A stretch of DNA of 64,000 nt, taken from positions 62,001-126,000 of the forward strand of contig NZ_JANUCT010000006.1 in assembly GCF_024808875.1 (NCBI RefSeq), in the 5' to 3' direction. The notes below the pieces were generated by a model. It ran no database searches. It was given only the letters and a program-made list of their open reading frames with translations, and had not been told where the DNA came from. How positions within the stretch are numbered: position 1 is the stretch's first letter; each line of letters starts with the position of its first letter. Shown piece by piece: positions 25,836 to 34,153 of the stretch. This stretch comes from Methylohalomonas lacus (lineage in GTDB: Bacteria > Pseudomonadota > Gammaproteobacteria > Methylohalomonadales > Methylohalomonadaceae). Both the position numbers and the translations under genes were made by a program.

Positions 25836-26759
25836 ATGAAGATTTCCGTTGTCGGCATCGGCCGCGTCGGCTCGACGCTGGCCTATACGCTGGTCATGCG
25901 CGGCCTGTGCAGCCGGCTTCTGCTCATCAACCGGCGAGCCGAAATCGCGGTGGGCGATGCCCACGATCTGCGTCATGCGGTGGCCTTCGTCGATCGCCAG
26001 ATCGAGGTCGATGCCGGCAGCATCGCCGACAGCGCCGGTTCCGACATCATCGCCGTCTGCGCCTCGGTGTCGAACAGCAGCAGCGGCACCGATCGCATGG
26101 CGCTCGGTCCCGGCAATGCGGCATTGTTCGACGAACTCATTCCGCCGCTGGCGGCGGCCAGTCCGAACGCGATATTCCTGATCCTGACGAACCCGGTCGA
26201 TGTCATGACCTACCATGCGTTGCAGCTGTCCGGTTTTCCGCCCGAGCGCGTCATCGGCACCGGCACATTAATCGACTCGGCACGCTTTCGCGAAATGCTG
26301 TCCGACGAGATCGGCATACACCCGGATGACCTGCGCGCCTACATTCTCGGCGAACACGGCCCGCACCAGTTCGCCGCGCTGAGCCAGGCACAGGTCGCCG
26401 GCGAACGTATTGAGAACAACGAACACCGCCGCGAGATGTTCCGCGCCGCCGTCGAGGCCGGCCACGAGGTCCTGCGCGCGAAGGGCCACACCAACTACGC
26501 CATCGCCCTGGCCGCGAGCCTGATCATCGAGGCAATCGTTCACGACACGCGGCGTACCGTACCGGTCAGCACCCTGATCGATGGCTGGCTGGGCGTGAAC
26601 GATGTCTGCCTGAGCCTGCCGGTCGTCATCGGTCGGCCCGGCATTACCCGCATCCTGCACCCGCAACTCAATGACGAGGAAAGCGCCGCATTCCGCGACG
26701 CCGGTCGCGCCGTGCGTGATGCAATCGAATCAATCCTGAACAACTCCACTACAAAATGA
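25836..26759 (+). CDS. LDH/MDH-family 2-hydroxyacid dehydrogenase
   Basis: A 307-residue enzyme of the lactate/malate dehydrogenase fold. It has the dinucleotide loop GIGRVGST, the catalytic pair in LIDSARFR (Asp and substrate Arg) and the proton-relay His in LGEHG. Two features are odd. The residue after beta-2 is Asn followed by Arg-Arg (LLINRRAE) instead of Asp, pointing to NADP. The specificity loop reads NSSSGTDR, so the position that is Gln in LDH and Arg in MDH is Ser. The substrate is therefore uncertain, perhaps a larger or uncharged 2-oxoacid. It starts one base after ald. Confidence 0.8.
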   Translation: MKISVVGIGRVGSTLAYTLVMRGLCSRLLLINRRAEIAVGDAHDLRHAVAFVDRQIEVDAGSIADSAGSDIIAVCASVSNSSSGTDRMALGPGNAALFDELIPPLAAASPNAIFLILTNPVDVMTYHALQLSGFPPERVIGTGTLIDSARFREMLSDEIGIHPDDLRAYILGEHGPHQFAALSQAQVAGERIENNEHRREMFRAAVEAGHEVLRAKGHTNYAIALAASLIIEAIVHDTRRTVPVSTLIDGWLGVNDVCLSLPVVIGRPGITRILHPQLNDEESAAFRDAGRAVRDAIESILNNSTTK

Positions 26760-26837
26760 TCTTTTTTATCATCAACGCGAACTGGATATCGTCTGTGCTA
26801 TCAATACCTGTTGAACATTGGCAGGATAGATTGAATC

Positions 26838-27578
26838 ATGACGATGAGCCACAACAACTCAGCTGTAGTGATCTTCGGTGCGACCGGCGCGGTAGGCAGC
26901 GCACTTGCGCGGCATCTGAACCAGCAAGGTCGTGCAGTGCATTTATGGGGTCGCAATGAAGCCAAACTGAATACACTCAGCAAGGAACTCGACGCACCGT
27001 ACAGTGCATTTGATGTGCTTGATGAGACTGCGATCAAGCACGCATATACGCAAATCCAGGGAGAACAACTGGCCGGCCTGGCTTTCTGCATCGGTTCCAT
27101 CGTGCTCAAGCCCCTGCGCAAAGCAAGTGGCGACGATTTCATTTCTGCCTATCGGCTGAACGTGGTCGCCGCTGCACAGGCGATTCAACACGGCTGCCGA
27201 TTACTGCAACAGGGCCAGGGCAGCGTAGTGCTGTTTTCCAGCATCGCGGCTACGCATGGCTTTCATAATCACGCGGTCATCGGCAGTGCCAAGGCCGGCG
27301 TTATTGGCCTGACCGTGTCGCTGGCTGCCGAACTGGCGCCCCAGGTACGCGTCAATTGCATCGCACCCAGCCTGACCCACTCCGACATGGCATCAAACCT
27401 CACCGGCAATAGCCGGATTGCCGGCAACCTGGCACGCCAGCATCCCCTGCAGCGACTTGGCCAACCTGACGATCATGCCAGTCTGGCAGCCTATTTACTC
27501 TCCACGCATAGCAGCTGGGTAACCGGTCAGGTGTTCTCTGTCGACGGCGGTCGCAGCAATCTCGAACTGCCGGGCTAG
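26838..27578 (+). CDS. SDR-fold protein lacking the catalytic tyrosine
   Basis: A 246-residue short-chain dehydrogenase/reductase-fold protein. The glycine motif is GATGAVGSA, with WGRNEAK after beta-2 (NADP-like). The catalytic Ser is present (FSSIAATHGF) and the Lys is present, but the YxxxK motif reads IGSAK, so the tyrosine is Ile. The C-terminus WVTGQVFSVDGG is normal. It ends five bases before the photolyase start, and SDR genes with an HxVIxxAKAG active site do occur beside photolyases in my recollection. Either it uses altered chemistry or acts as a non-catalytic binding protein. The start is ATG 26838 (ATG 26844 possible). Confidence 0.85.
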   Translation: MTMSHNNSAVVIFGATGAVGSALARHLNQQGRAVHLWGRNEAKLNTLSKELDAPYSAFDVLDETAIKHAYTQIQGEQLAGLAFCIGSIVLKPLRKASGDDFISAYRLNVVAAAQAIQHGCRLLQQGQGSVVLFSSIAATHGFHNHAVIGSAKAGVIGLTVSLAAELAPQVRVNCIAPSLTHSDMASNLTGNSRIAGNLARQHPLQRLGQPDDHASLAAYLLSTHSSWVTGQVFSVDGGRSNLELPG

Positions 27579-27583
27579 CGATT

Positions 27584-29104
27584 TTGAAAACCCTGCGTTT
27601 CATTCTTGGCGACCAGCTGTCACGGGAGCTGGCCAGCCTGCGTGATATCGACGCCGGGACTGATGTCGTCCTCATGGCCGAGGTCATGGACGAGGCCACC
27701 TACGTCCGCCATCACAAGAAAAAAATCGCTTTTGTTTTCTCCGCCATGCGCCACTTTGCCACCGAGTTACAGGATCGCGGCTACCAGGTCGATTATCGGC
27801 GACTCGATGATAGGCAATATGGCAAATCGCTCAGGGCAACACTAGTGCAGGCGGTAAAACGCCACAGACCGGATCGTGTGGTGGTCACGGAGCCCGGCGA
27901 GTGGCGCCTGCTGACAGACATGCGGGACTGGCAAAGTGCCTGCGGTCGACCCGTGGAAATTCGTGACGATGATCGCTTCCTCTGTGCGCGCAAACAATTC
28001 AATGACTGGTTTGACGCCCAGAAACAGCCGCGCATGGAATACTTTTACCGTCAGATGCGCCGCCAGACCGGTTATCTCATGGTGGCTGACAAGCCGGCGG
28101 GTGGCCGCTGGAATTTTGATACGGAGAATCGCAATCCACTCAAGGATAACGTCGAGCTGCCAGCCATCAAACAGTTCCGACCCGATGCGATCACCGCAGA
28201 CGTTTTGACGCTGGTCGACGAACGTTTCGCCGATCATTTCGGCGAACTGACACCATTTCGTTTCGCCGTAACCCGTTCGCAGGCCCTGGCCGTATTGCGA
28301 CACTTTATTGCCAACGCGCTGCCCCGCTTCGGCGACTACCAGGATGCGATGCTGCAGGACGAACGCTTCCTGTTTCATTCCATCCTGTCGCTGTATCTCA
28401 ATATCGGTTTGCTGACGCCGCGCGAGGTCTGTGACCGTGTCGAAAACGCCTATCAGTCCGGTCATGTGCCGCTGAACTGCGCCGAGGGTTTCATCCGCCA
28501 GATTATCGGCTGGCGCGAATACGTTCGCGGCATTTACTTCCACGAGATGCCCGACTACGCCGACAACAATTATTTTTCTGCCCAGGGCAAGCTGCCGGTT
28601 TTCTACTGGACCGGTGAGACCGACATGAACTGCCTGCATCAGGTCATTAGCCAGACCCGAGACGAGGCCTATGCGCATCACATCCAGCGGCTGATGATCA
28701 CCGGCAACTTTGCCATGCTGGCCGGGGTGGCGCCGGGCGAGATCCACGACTGGTATCTGCGCGTCTACGCTGACGCCTATGAATGGGTGGAGCTGCCGAA
28801 TACGCTCGGCATGTCACAGTTCGCCGACGGTGGTCTGCTCGGCAGCAAACCCTACGCCGCCGGCGGCAATTACATCAACAAAATGTCGAACTATTGCCAG
28901 CACTGTCGCTATAAAGTCAGTGCCAAAAGCGGCCCTGATGCCTGCCCGTTCAATTATCTTTACTGGGACTTCCTGATCCGCAATCGCGATCAACTCGAGC
29001 ACAACCGCCGACTGGCCTTTCCCTACAAACACCTGGCGCGGATGAGTGAGGAACGTATCGCCCAAATCCATCGTGACAGCCGTCGTTTTCTGCAATCGCT
29101 ATAG
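27584..29104 (+). CDS. FeS-type bacterial cryptochrome/photolyase (6-4 type)
   Basis: A 506-residue protein of the 'photolyase-related' FeS-BCP family, which includes the bacterial (6-4) photolyase PhrB. The start is TTG at 27584, giving the family N-terminus KTLRFILGDQLS. Four cysteines fall at about residues 349, 437, 440 and 453 (MNCLH, NYCQHCRY, DACPFNYLYW), the spacing of the PhrB iron-sulfur cluster. The FAD region (MITGNFAMLAGVAPGEIHDWYL, WVELPN) is intact. It repairs UV lesions with light, or senses light. It sits five bases after the SDR gene, and a DUF2256 gene follows convergently, a common companion of these photolyases. Confidence 0.92.
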   Translation: MKTLRFILGDQLSRELASLRDIDAGTDVVLMAEVMDEATYVRHHKKKIAFVFSAMRHFATELQDRGYQVDYRRLDDRQYGKSLRATLVQAVKRHRPDRVVVTEPGEWRLLTDMRDWQSACGRPVEIRDDDRFLCARKQFNDWFDAQKQPRMEYFYRQMRRQTGYLMVADKPAGGRWNFDTENRNPLKDNVELPAIKQFRPDAITADVLTLVDERFADHFGELTPFRFAVTRSQALAVLRHFIANALPRFGDYQDAMLQDERFLFHSILSLYLNIGLLTPREVCDRVENAYQSGHVPLNCAEGFIRQIIGWREYVRGIYFHEMPDYADNNYFSAQGKLPVFYWTGETDMNCLHQVISQTRDEAYAHHIQRLMITGNFAMLAGVAPGEIHDWYLRVYADAYEWVELPNTLGMSQFADGGLLGSKPYAAGGNYINKMSNYCQHCRYKVSAKSGPDACPFNYLYWDFLIRNRDQLEHNRRLAFPYKHLARMSEERIAQIHRDSRRFLQSL

Positions 29105-29112
29105 GCAACACA

Positions 29113-29250
29113 TCAGCGTTGCCCCCGGCAGCGCTCGGAACAGTACCTGACCTGATCCCAGCAACGCGCCCATTTACGCCGCCAGCTGAACGGTCGCTGG
29201 CAGACCGGACAGGTTTTCTGCGGCAAGTGCGCTTTTTTCCGTCCTGCCAT
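29113..29250 (-). CDS. DUF2256 small Cys-rich protein
   Basis: A 45-residue protein too short for most gene finders. It starts [20 protein letters not shown] and continues with [11 protein letters not shown] and RYCSERC, giving two CxxC/CxxxC-like pairs plus the [10 protein letters not shown] signature of DUF2256. It is probably a small zinc-binding protein. DUF2256 genes are often found next to FeS photolyases, as here (stop 8 bp from the photolyase stop, convergent). The ATG at 29250 lies six bases beyond the stop of the sensor kinase gene, so it could be read as a leader of neither operon. Function unknown. Confidence 0.8.
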   Translation of the reverse strand: MAGRKKAHLPQKTCPVCQRPFSWRRKWARCWDQVRYCSERCRGQR

Positions 29251-29256
29251 TGGCAA

Positions 29257-31344
29257 TCATCTGTCAGCAGGCTGCGGCAGCCACAGCTGCATGCGCACGC
29301 CGGCACCCTGCTCGAGGTTTTCGGCGCGCAACCGACCCTGGTGGAAATCAGCGATCAGCCGTGCCAGAAACAGACCGAGGCCGAGATGCGCGCCGCTTTT
29401 CTGGGTGTTGCTGCGCTGGCTGACGAGCGAGTCGAACAGTTGCCCGTCCATGCCTGCCGGTAACGGCGGCCCCTGGTTGTCGACGGCGATCGTCACCCCG
29501 TCCCCCTGTATTTCCAGCTGGATAACGATCGGCGTTGCCGGTGTGGCGAAGTCGTTGGCGTTGCTGACCAGCTTATCCAGCAGCTGCACGAGCAGATCCG
29601 GCGCCACGTCCAGCCACACCGGCGCATCCGGGCACCGGTAGACGAACTCGCGCGGCGCGTAGGCATCGCGGTAGCCCTGGATGCAGGAGTCCAGCAAGCC
29701 GTTTAGATCGACCGGCTCGGTTTCGGCCGCCTGCAGCGCCTGTTCTAGGCGGGCGGCTTCGCTCAGGCGCGTGACCAGCTGGTTCATACGCCGCAGGCCG
29801 TCACGGGCACGCTCGATGAAAACCTCGCGTTCCGCCGCGTCGCTGCCGTCGAGATTGTCCAGCGACGACTGCACCACGGTCAGTGGCGTGCGCAGCTCGT
29901 GCGCCAGACGCCCGGCCATGCCTTCGAGGTAATCGTTGTAACGCTGCAGGCGTTCGAGCATGGCAGCGTAGCCGCGCGACAGGTCGCCGATTTCGTCACC
30001 GGCGCGGCTCGGCTGCAGGCCGCCGACCACGCGACCGTGTTCGTCGATGGCGGCTTCCGCCTGGCGGTTCAGGTGACGCAGGCGCAGCGACAGGCGCGTG
30101 GCGAAGATGAACAGCAGCAGCGTCACCAGGCCGTAGGCCAGCAAAGTCTTGTTGACCAGGCTGGCCAGCGCGGCACGCTTGAGCATCTGGATCTGGTGCG
30201 TGGTTTCCTCGACGACCACCGCGCCGCGCACATCGCCGGCGACGCGGATCGGTGCCGCGGCCGAGGCGATCACCGCGCGGCCGTCCGGCGACGCGCGCCA
30301 GCGGCTGCGCGCCTGTCCGGCCAGCGCCGCCTGCACATCGGGCCCGCGCAGCCGCGACGCGCCGGCGAGATCGTCGGTGAAGTAACGCGATGGCGGCGGC
30401 AGGATCAGGTTATAGAGAAAGCGGCCGCCGGGGTTATCCAGATCGCGGCGGATGTTGCCGTGACTGGCCAGCACCTGGGCATCATTGTTCAGCACCCAGA
30501 CACGGCGACCCGGATCGTCGGCGGCAAAACCGACGAGCTGTTCAATGCGTGCCGACGAGCTTAGTAACGGATTCGGCCGGCGCGCGGTAGCGGCACCGGC
30601 GGTGGCGACATTGTGCGCCAGGCTGCGCGTGTCGGCGTCGTCCATGTCGTGCACGCTGACGCCCAGTCCCTGGTAATCGGCCGGTGGCAGCCGCACTTCC
30701 AGCGTATAGCCGTTGCCATTCGGCTGCCATTCGCCGCGGATGTGGGTCGCGTAGTGCTGCACGGTATAAGGATGGTCATAAGCGTCGCGCGCCTCGCTGA
30801 CGCGGAACGGCCGCAGCGAACCGGGTGCCGCCGGCGCGAAATACCACTGCTGCAGATCGCCGTTGGCACCTTTCAGGGTAATCTGAACATGGTCGCCGTC
30901 GCGGTTGTCGTCGCTGGCCGGACGCTGGTAGATCACCCGGTCGTCACGGACCTTGAGCAACAGATACAGGCCACCCCGATCGCGGGCCAGGATCAGGCGG
31001 TAGGCCAGCGAGTCGCTGTCGGCTGCCGAATAGGTTTCCGACCAGTCGAGAAAATCCAGCCAATCGTCGCTATAGCCGTCCAGCTCCACCGGCTGGCGCA
31101 GGCGGTGCACATACAGCGCCGCCGGCCCGTCCGCGCGTTGCGGAAACAGGTTCGCGCGTTCGTGCAGCGACCCGGCCACCGCACGGGCGCTGGCCAGCAG
31201 CGATGTTTCCAGACCGTCGCGCAGGAAGCGTTCCATCTCGCGCAGGTATTCGAGGCCGACGAATGGCAGGCTGATCACCGCGATCGACAGCAGCAGCAGT
31301 TTCCGGCGCAGGCTGAACCGCAGGCGATGTTTCTGTTTCCGCAT
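29257..31344 (-). CDS. pdsS: sensor histidine kinase of the dedicated-sortase type (PdsS)
   Basis: A 695-residue membrane sensor kinase. An N-terminal TM helix (about 13-30) is followed by a large periplasmic domain with carbohydrate-binding-like segments (RQPVELDGYSDDWLDF, LLLKVRDDRV, GDHVQITL; about 75-260). A second TM lies near residue 390-410, then HAMP, the H-box LAHELRTPLTVV, the N-box LDKLVSNANDF and the G-box AVDNQGPPLP. Overall it looks like the kinase of the 'proteobacterial dedicated sortase system' (TIGR03785). It lies 11 bp after the response regulator pdsR. The assignment rests on overall resemblance and on the neighbours pdsR and pdsO; the sensed ligand is unknown. Confidence 0.8.
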   Translation of the reverse strand: MRKQKHRLRFSLRRKLLLLSIAVISLPFVGLEYLREMERFLRDGLETSLLASARAVAGSLHERANLFPQRADGPAALYVHRLRQPVELDGYSDDWLDFLDWSETYSAADSDSLAYRLILARDRGGLYLLLKVRDDRVIYQRPASDDNRDGDHVQITLKGANGDLQQWYFAPAAPGSLRPFRVSEARDAYDHPYTVQHYATHIRGEWQPNGNGYTLEVRLPPADYQGLGVSVHDMDDADTRSLAHNVATAGAATARRPNPLLSSSARIEQLVGFAADDPGRRVWVLNNDAQVLASHGNIRRDLDNPGGRFLYNLILPPPSRYFTDDLAGASRLRGPDVQAALAGQARSRWRASPDGRAVIASAAAPIRVAGDVRGAVVVEETTHQIQMLKRAALASLVNKTLLAYGLVTLLLFIFATRLSLRLRHLNRQAEAAIDEHGRVVGGLQPSRAGDEIGDLSRGYAAMLERLQRYNDYLEGMAGRLAHELRTPLTVVQSSLDNLDGSDAAEREVFIERARDGLRRMNQLVTRLSEAARLEQALQAAETEPVDLNGLLDSCIQGYRDAYAPREFVYRCPDAPVWLDVAPDLLVQLLDKLVSNANDFATPATPIVIQLEIQGDGVTIAVDNQGPPLPAGMDGQLFDSLVSQRSNTQKSGAHLGLGLFLARLIADFHQGRLRAENLEQGAGVRMQLWLPQPADR

Positions 31345-31355
31345 CGTGCCCGCGG

Positions 31356-32048
31356 TCAGTGACTGTTCCAGCGATAACCCATGCCGTAGACCGCCTCGAT
31401 ACAGTCGAATGCCGGGTCGAGGGCGATGAACTTGCGGCGGATGCGTTTGACGTGCGACGTAATGGTCGCGTCGTCGACGAACAACTCGGCGTCCTGCATG
31501 AGCTGATCACGGCTTTTGACGTGGCCGGGTAGCCGCGCCAGCGAATAAACGATCCAGAACTCGGTCAGGGTCAGCTCGACCGGCTGACCGCGCCAGTCGG
31601 CGGTCATGCAGGAGCGATCCAGGTGCAGCTCGCCGCTGGTCACCACCTCGCGCTGTTCGGCCGCCCCGCGCAGCGCCTCGATGCGGCGAAACAGCGCCGC
31701 CACCCGCGCCAGTAACTGCGCCAGGGTGATGTCCTTGGTCAGGTAATCATCGGCGCCCAGGCGCAGACCCGATACCGTATCCAGTTCCGAGTCGCGCGCC
31801 GTCAGGAAAATGATCGGCAGCGCCGCCGAGCGCGCGCGCAGCTCGCGGCACAGGTCAAAACCGCCCTCGTGTTCATCACCGAGGCCGATATCGACGATAA
31901 CCAGGTCCGGCAGCTTCGAGGCCATGCCCTTCAGGGCCGCCGGCCGGTCGGCGTAAGCCTGAACCTCGTAGCCCTGGCGCTTGAGTGCGGTGGTGTAGTT
32001 CTCGCGGATGGCGGGCTCATCCTCGACGATAACGATACGCTTGGCCAA
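31356..32048 (-). CDS. pdsR: response regulator of the dedicated-sortase type (PdsR)
   Basis: A 230-residue OmpR-type regulator. The receiver has acidic pocket VEDEP, phospho-Asp in VIVDIGLGDE and Lys in LTKDITL. The C-terminal winged helix ends IEAVYGMGYRW. The GGFDLCRELRA and GLRLGADDYLTKDI segments match the 'proteobacterial dedicated sortase system response regulator' (TIGR03787). The start chosen is TTG 32048, because GGGAGG lies nine bases upstream and it gives the usual AKRIVIVEDE beginning. An ATG at 32093 would add 15 residues. Divergent from pdsO across a 205-bp promoter region, which it probably controls. Confidence 0.85.
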   Translation of the reverse strand: MAKRIVIVEDEPAIRENYTTALKRQGYEVQAYADRPAALKGMASKLPDLVIVDIGLGDEHEGGFDLCRELRARSAALPIIFLTARDSELDTVSGLRLGADDYLTKDITLAQLLARVAALFRRIEALRGAAEQREVVTSGELHLDRSCMTADWRGQPVELTLTEFWIVYSLARLPGHVKSRDQLMQDAELFVDDATITSHVKRIRRKFIALDPAFDCIEAVYGMGYRWNSH

Positions 32049-32253
32049 CGCTGGCTTCCCTCCCGGTGTTCGGCAATCAGATACAGACGGCATAGTGTCG
32101 CGAGCCGGCCATGGACACAAGCCGGACAATCCTTCGTGCCATCGTTTTGCCATGATTCATCGGCGCTTTGCCCGATTCATTCCCGTCCGGCGCCTCCGGC
32201 GTGCGCTTTAATCTGTATCGAAATCAACCCCGCAACGTCCGGAGGAACCGACA

Positions 32254-32955
32254 ATGTACAAACGCTACCTTATCACGCTGCTGACCATCAGCCTGCTGGC
32301 ACCGGCGGCGCATGCCGACAGCGATGTCGGCCTGGAGAAGAACAAGGACGCCGCCGGCTTCGGCCTCGGCGCCGTCATCGGCGGCCTGGCCGGTGGCCCG
32401 GTTGGTGCCATCGCCGGCGCCGCCGGCGGTGCCTGGCTCGGCGCCCGGGCGGTGGCAAAGGATCAGCAACGGAGCGAACTCAAGGGCGACCTGACGGCAC
32501 GCACCGCCGAACTGGAGCAGCTGCGCGAACAGCTGACGGCGCTGGAGGATCGCAACGACCGCCTGCAGAACGTGCGCCTGGATCGGCGCGAACAGAGTGC
32601 CGAACGCCTCAGCCGGGCGATCAACCTGGCCGTATATTTCCGCACCGACAGCAGTGAACCGGATACCGGTGCCGATCGGCGGCTGCGGGAACTGGCCGAC
32701 TACCTGGCCGAGTACCCCCAAATCCGCGTGCATATCGCTGGTCACGCCGATCGCCGCGGCAGCCCGGACTATAACCTCGACCTCAGCCGGCGGCGCGCGG
32801 AAAGCGTCGCCTACATTCTGCGCGCGGCCGGCATCGACGCGCAGCGCATTCATATCGAAGCACACGGCCAATCCGCCGCCGAGGCCGAGGATATCGAGGG
32901 GCATATCTTCGACCGGCGCGTGAACATCGCGCTCAGTGTCACGGACCCGGTCTAG
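32254..32955 (+). CDS. pdsO: sortase-associated OmpA-family protein PdsO
   Basis: A 233-residue OmpA-family outer-membrane or periplasmic protein. Signal peptide MYKRYLITLLTISLLAPAAHA, a glycine-zipper hydrophobic patch (about 38-72), a coiled coil (about 75-125) and a C-terminal peptidoglycan-binding OmpA domain (AVYFRTDSSEPD, IRVHIAGHADRRGS, NLDLSRRRAESV). This order matches PdsO (TIGR03789). A strong GGAGG lies before the ATG. Kinase, regulator and PdsO are present, but no sortase or VIT-domain target follows; the next conserved gene is mscS. It may still be regulated by PdsR. Confidence 0.85.
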   Translation: MYKRYLITLLTISLLAPAAHADSDVGLEKNKDAAGFGLGAVIGGLAGGPVGAIAGAAGGAWLGARAVAKDQQRSELKGDLTARTAELEQLREQLTALEDRNDRLQNVRLDRREQSAERLSRAINLAVYFRTDSSEPDTGADRRLRELADYLAEYPQIRVHIAGHADRRGSPDYNLDLSRRRAESVAYILRAAGIDAQRIHIEAHGQSAAEAEDIEGHIFDRRVNIALSVTDPV

Positions 32956-32958
32956 GTC

Positions 32959-33081
32959 ATGTTCGCCAACCCGCAAACACAGGCTTTCGCCGGACTGGTC
33001 TGGCGCTGCCTGCTGGCCGCAACCATAACCGGCCTCGCCTGTGCCGGCCTGCTGATACTCGGAGTCCTGCTGCTGGCCTGA
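32959..33081 (+). CDS. putative 40-residue single-TM protein
   Basis: A 40-codon ORF three bases after pdsO, starting MFANPQTQAFAGLVWRC, with one long hydrophobic helix (about residues 18-40). Its location and hydrophobicity suggest a small membrane peptide translated with pdsO. It has no clear ribosome site of its own and no family I recognise, so it could be chance. Confidence 0.35.
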   Translation: MFANPQTQAFAGLVWRCLLAATITGLACAGLLILGVLLLA

Positions 33082-33322
33082 CCTACTCCTCCGGTGTGAC
33101 GCATGGCGCCTCCCCCAACCCCGCCAACCATGCGTTCGCACTTGCCATTATGGCCGGACCGGCACACCCCCGCCGGTACCGGCCACTTTTTTTGCCCGGA
33201 ATACCTGGCGCATTGCTGTTTGGCAACGCTGCATTCGGCATCCTGCCGTGGTTGTTTTATCATGAATCCAAACCGCGCCCGGCACATCGCCGTCCGTGCC
33301 GATGAAAACCTAGGAGGCCTCC

Positions 33323-34144
33323 ATGCAGGAAACAATCATGCACTATGTCACGAGTTATGGTCCGGATCTGATTGCCGCGGCCGTTATTCTGCTGCTCGGC
33401 CTGTGGGCGGCCAGGCTGATACGCCGGCTGGTAACCAAGCTCATGGAAAGGCGCCAGATCGATCCGCTAATCGTTACGTTTGCCGGCACGGTGCTGCATG
33501 TACTGTTGGTGCTGTTCGTGTTCATCGCGACGATTTCCAAACTCGGCGTACAGACCACTTCCCTGATCGCCGTACTCGGTGCCGCCGGCCTGGCCATTGC
33601 CCTGGCACTACAGGGCTCGCTGTCGAACCTGGCCTCCGGCGTCATCATCATCACGCTGCGGCCGTTCAAGGTGGGCGACTACGTCGAGGCAGGCAATCAG
33701 GCCGGCATCGTCGAATCGATCCAGCTGTTTTATACCCGCATGCGCAGTCCGGACAACAAGGAAGTGTTGATCCCGAACTCCAACATCACCAGCAATTCGA
33801 TTATCAACTATACCGCACGCAACGAACGCCGCTGCGACATGGTATTCGGTGTGGCCTACAACACCGATCTCGACCAGGCACGCCGTATCATCAAGCAACT
33901 GCTGGCGGCGGACGAGCGCGTCCTCGATGATCCGGAACCGGTGATCGTGCTGGGTGAACTGGCTGATAGCAGCATCAACTTCTGGGTACGGCCATGGGTC
34001 AAGACCGAGGATTTATGGGGCTTCAAGTGGGACTTCACGGAAGCGGTCAAGAAGCGCTTCGATGAAGAAGGCATCGTGATTCCGTTTCCGCAGCGTGATA
34101 TCCATCATTACCAGCACGGCGAGCTGCCCGCGGCAACGGGTTGA
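33323..34144 (+). CDS. mscS: small-conductance mechanosensitive channel
   Basis: A 273-residue MscS, close to E. coli MscS (286). It has three N-terminal TM helices, the glycine/alanine-rich pore helix (AVLGAAGLAIALALQGSL), the upper beta domain RPFKVGDYVEAGNQAGIVESI and the cage domain ending FPQRDIHHYQ. AGGAGG lies seven bases before the ATG. It opens under membrane tension to release osmolytes, which fits the NAGGN osmolyte operon elsewhere in the window. Convergent with the Sel1 gene, stops nine bases apart. Confidence 0.93.
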   Translation: MQETIMHYVTSYGPDLIAAAVILLLGLWAARLIRRLVTKLMERRQIDPLIVTFAGTVLHVLLVLFVFIATISKLGVQTTSLIAVLGAAGLAIALALQGSLSNLASGVIIITLRPFKVGDYVEAGNQAGIVESIQLFYTRMRSPDNKEVLIPNSNITSNSIINYTARNERRCDMVFGVAYNTDLDQARRIIKQLLAADERVLDDPEPVIVLGELADSSINFWVRPWVKTEDLWGFKWDFTEAVKKRFDEEGIVIPFPQRDIHHYQHGELPAATG

Positions 34145-34153
34145 CGGCGGCAT

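Noticed and set aside
33103-33930. 275-codon plus-strand frame overlapping mscS
   Set aside because: mscS in the other frame has all channel motifs and a strong ribosome site.
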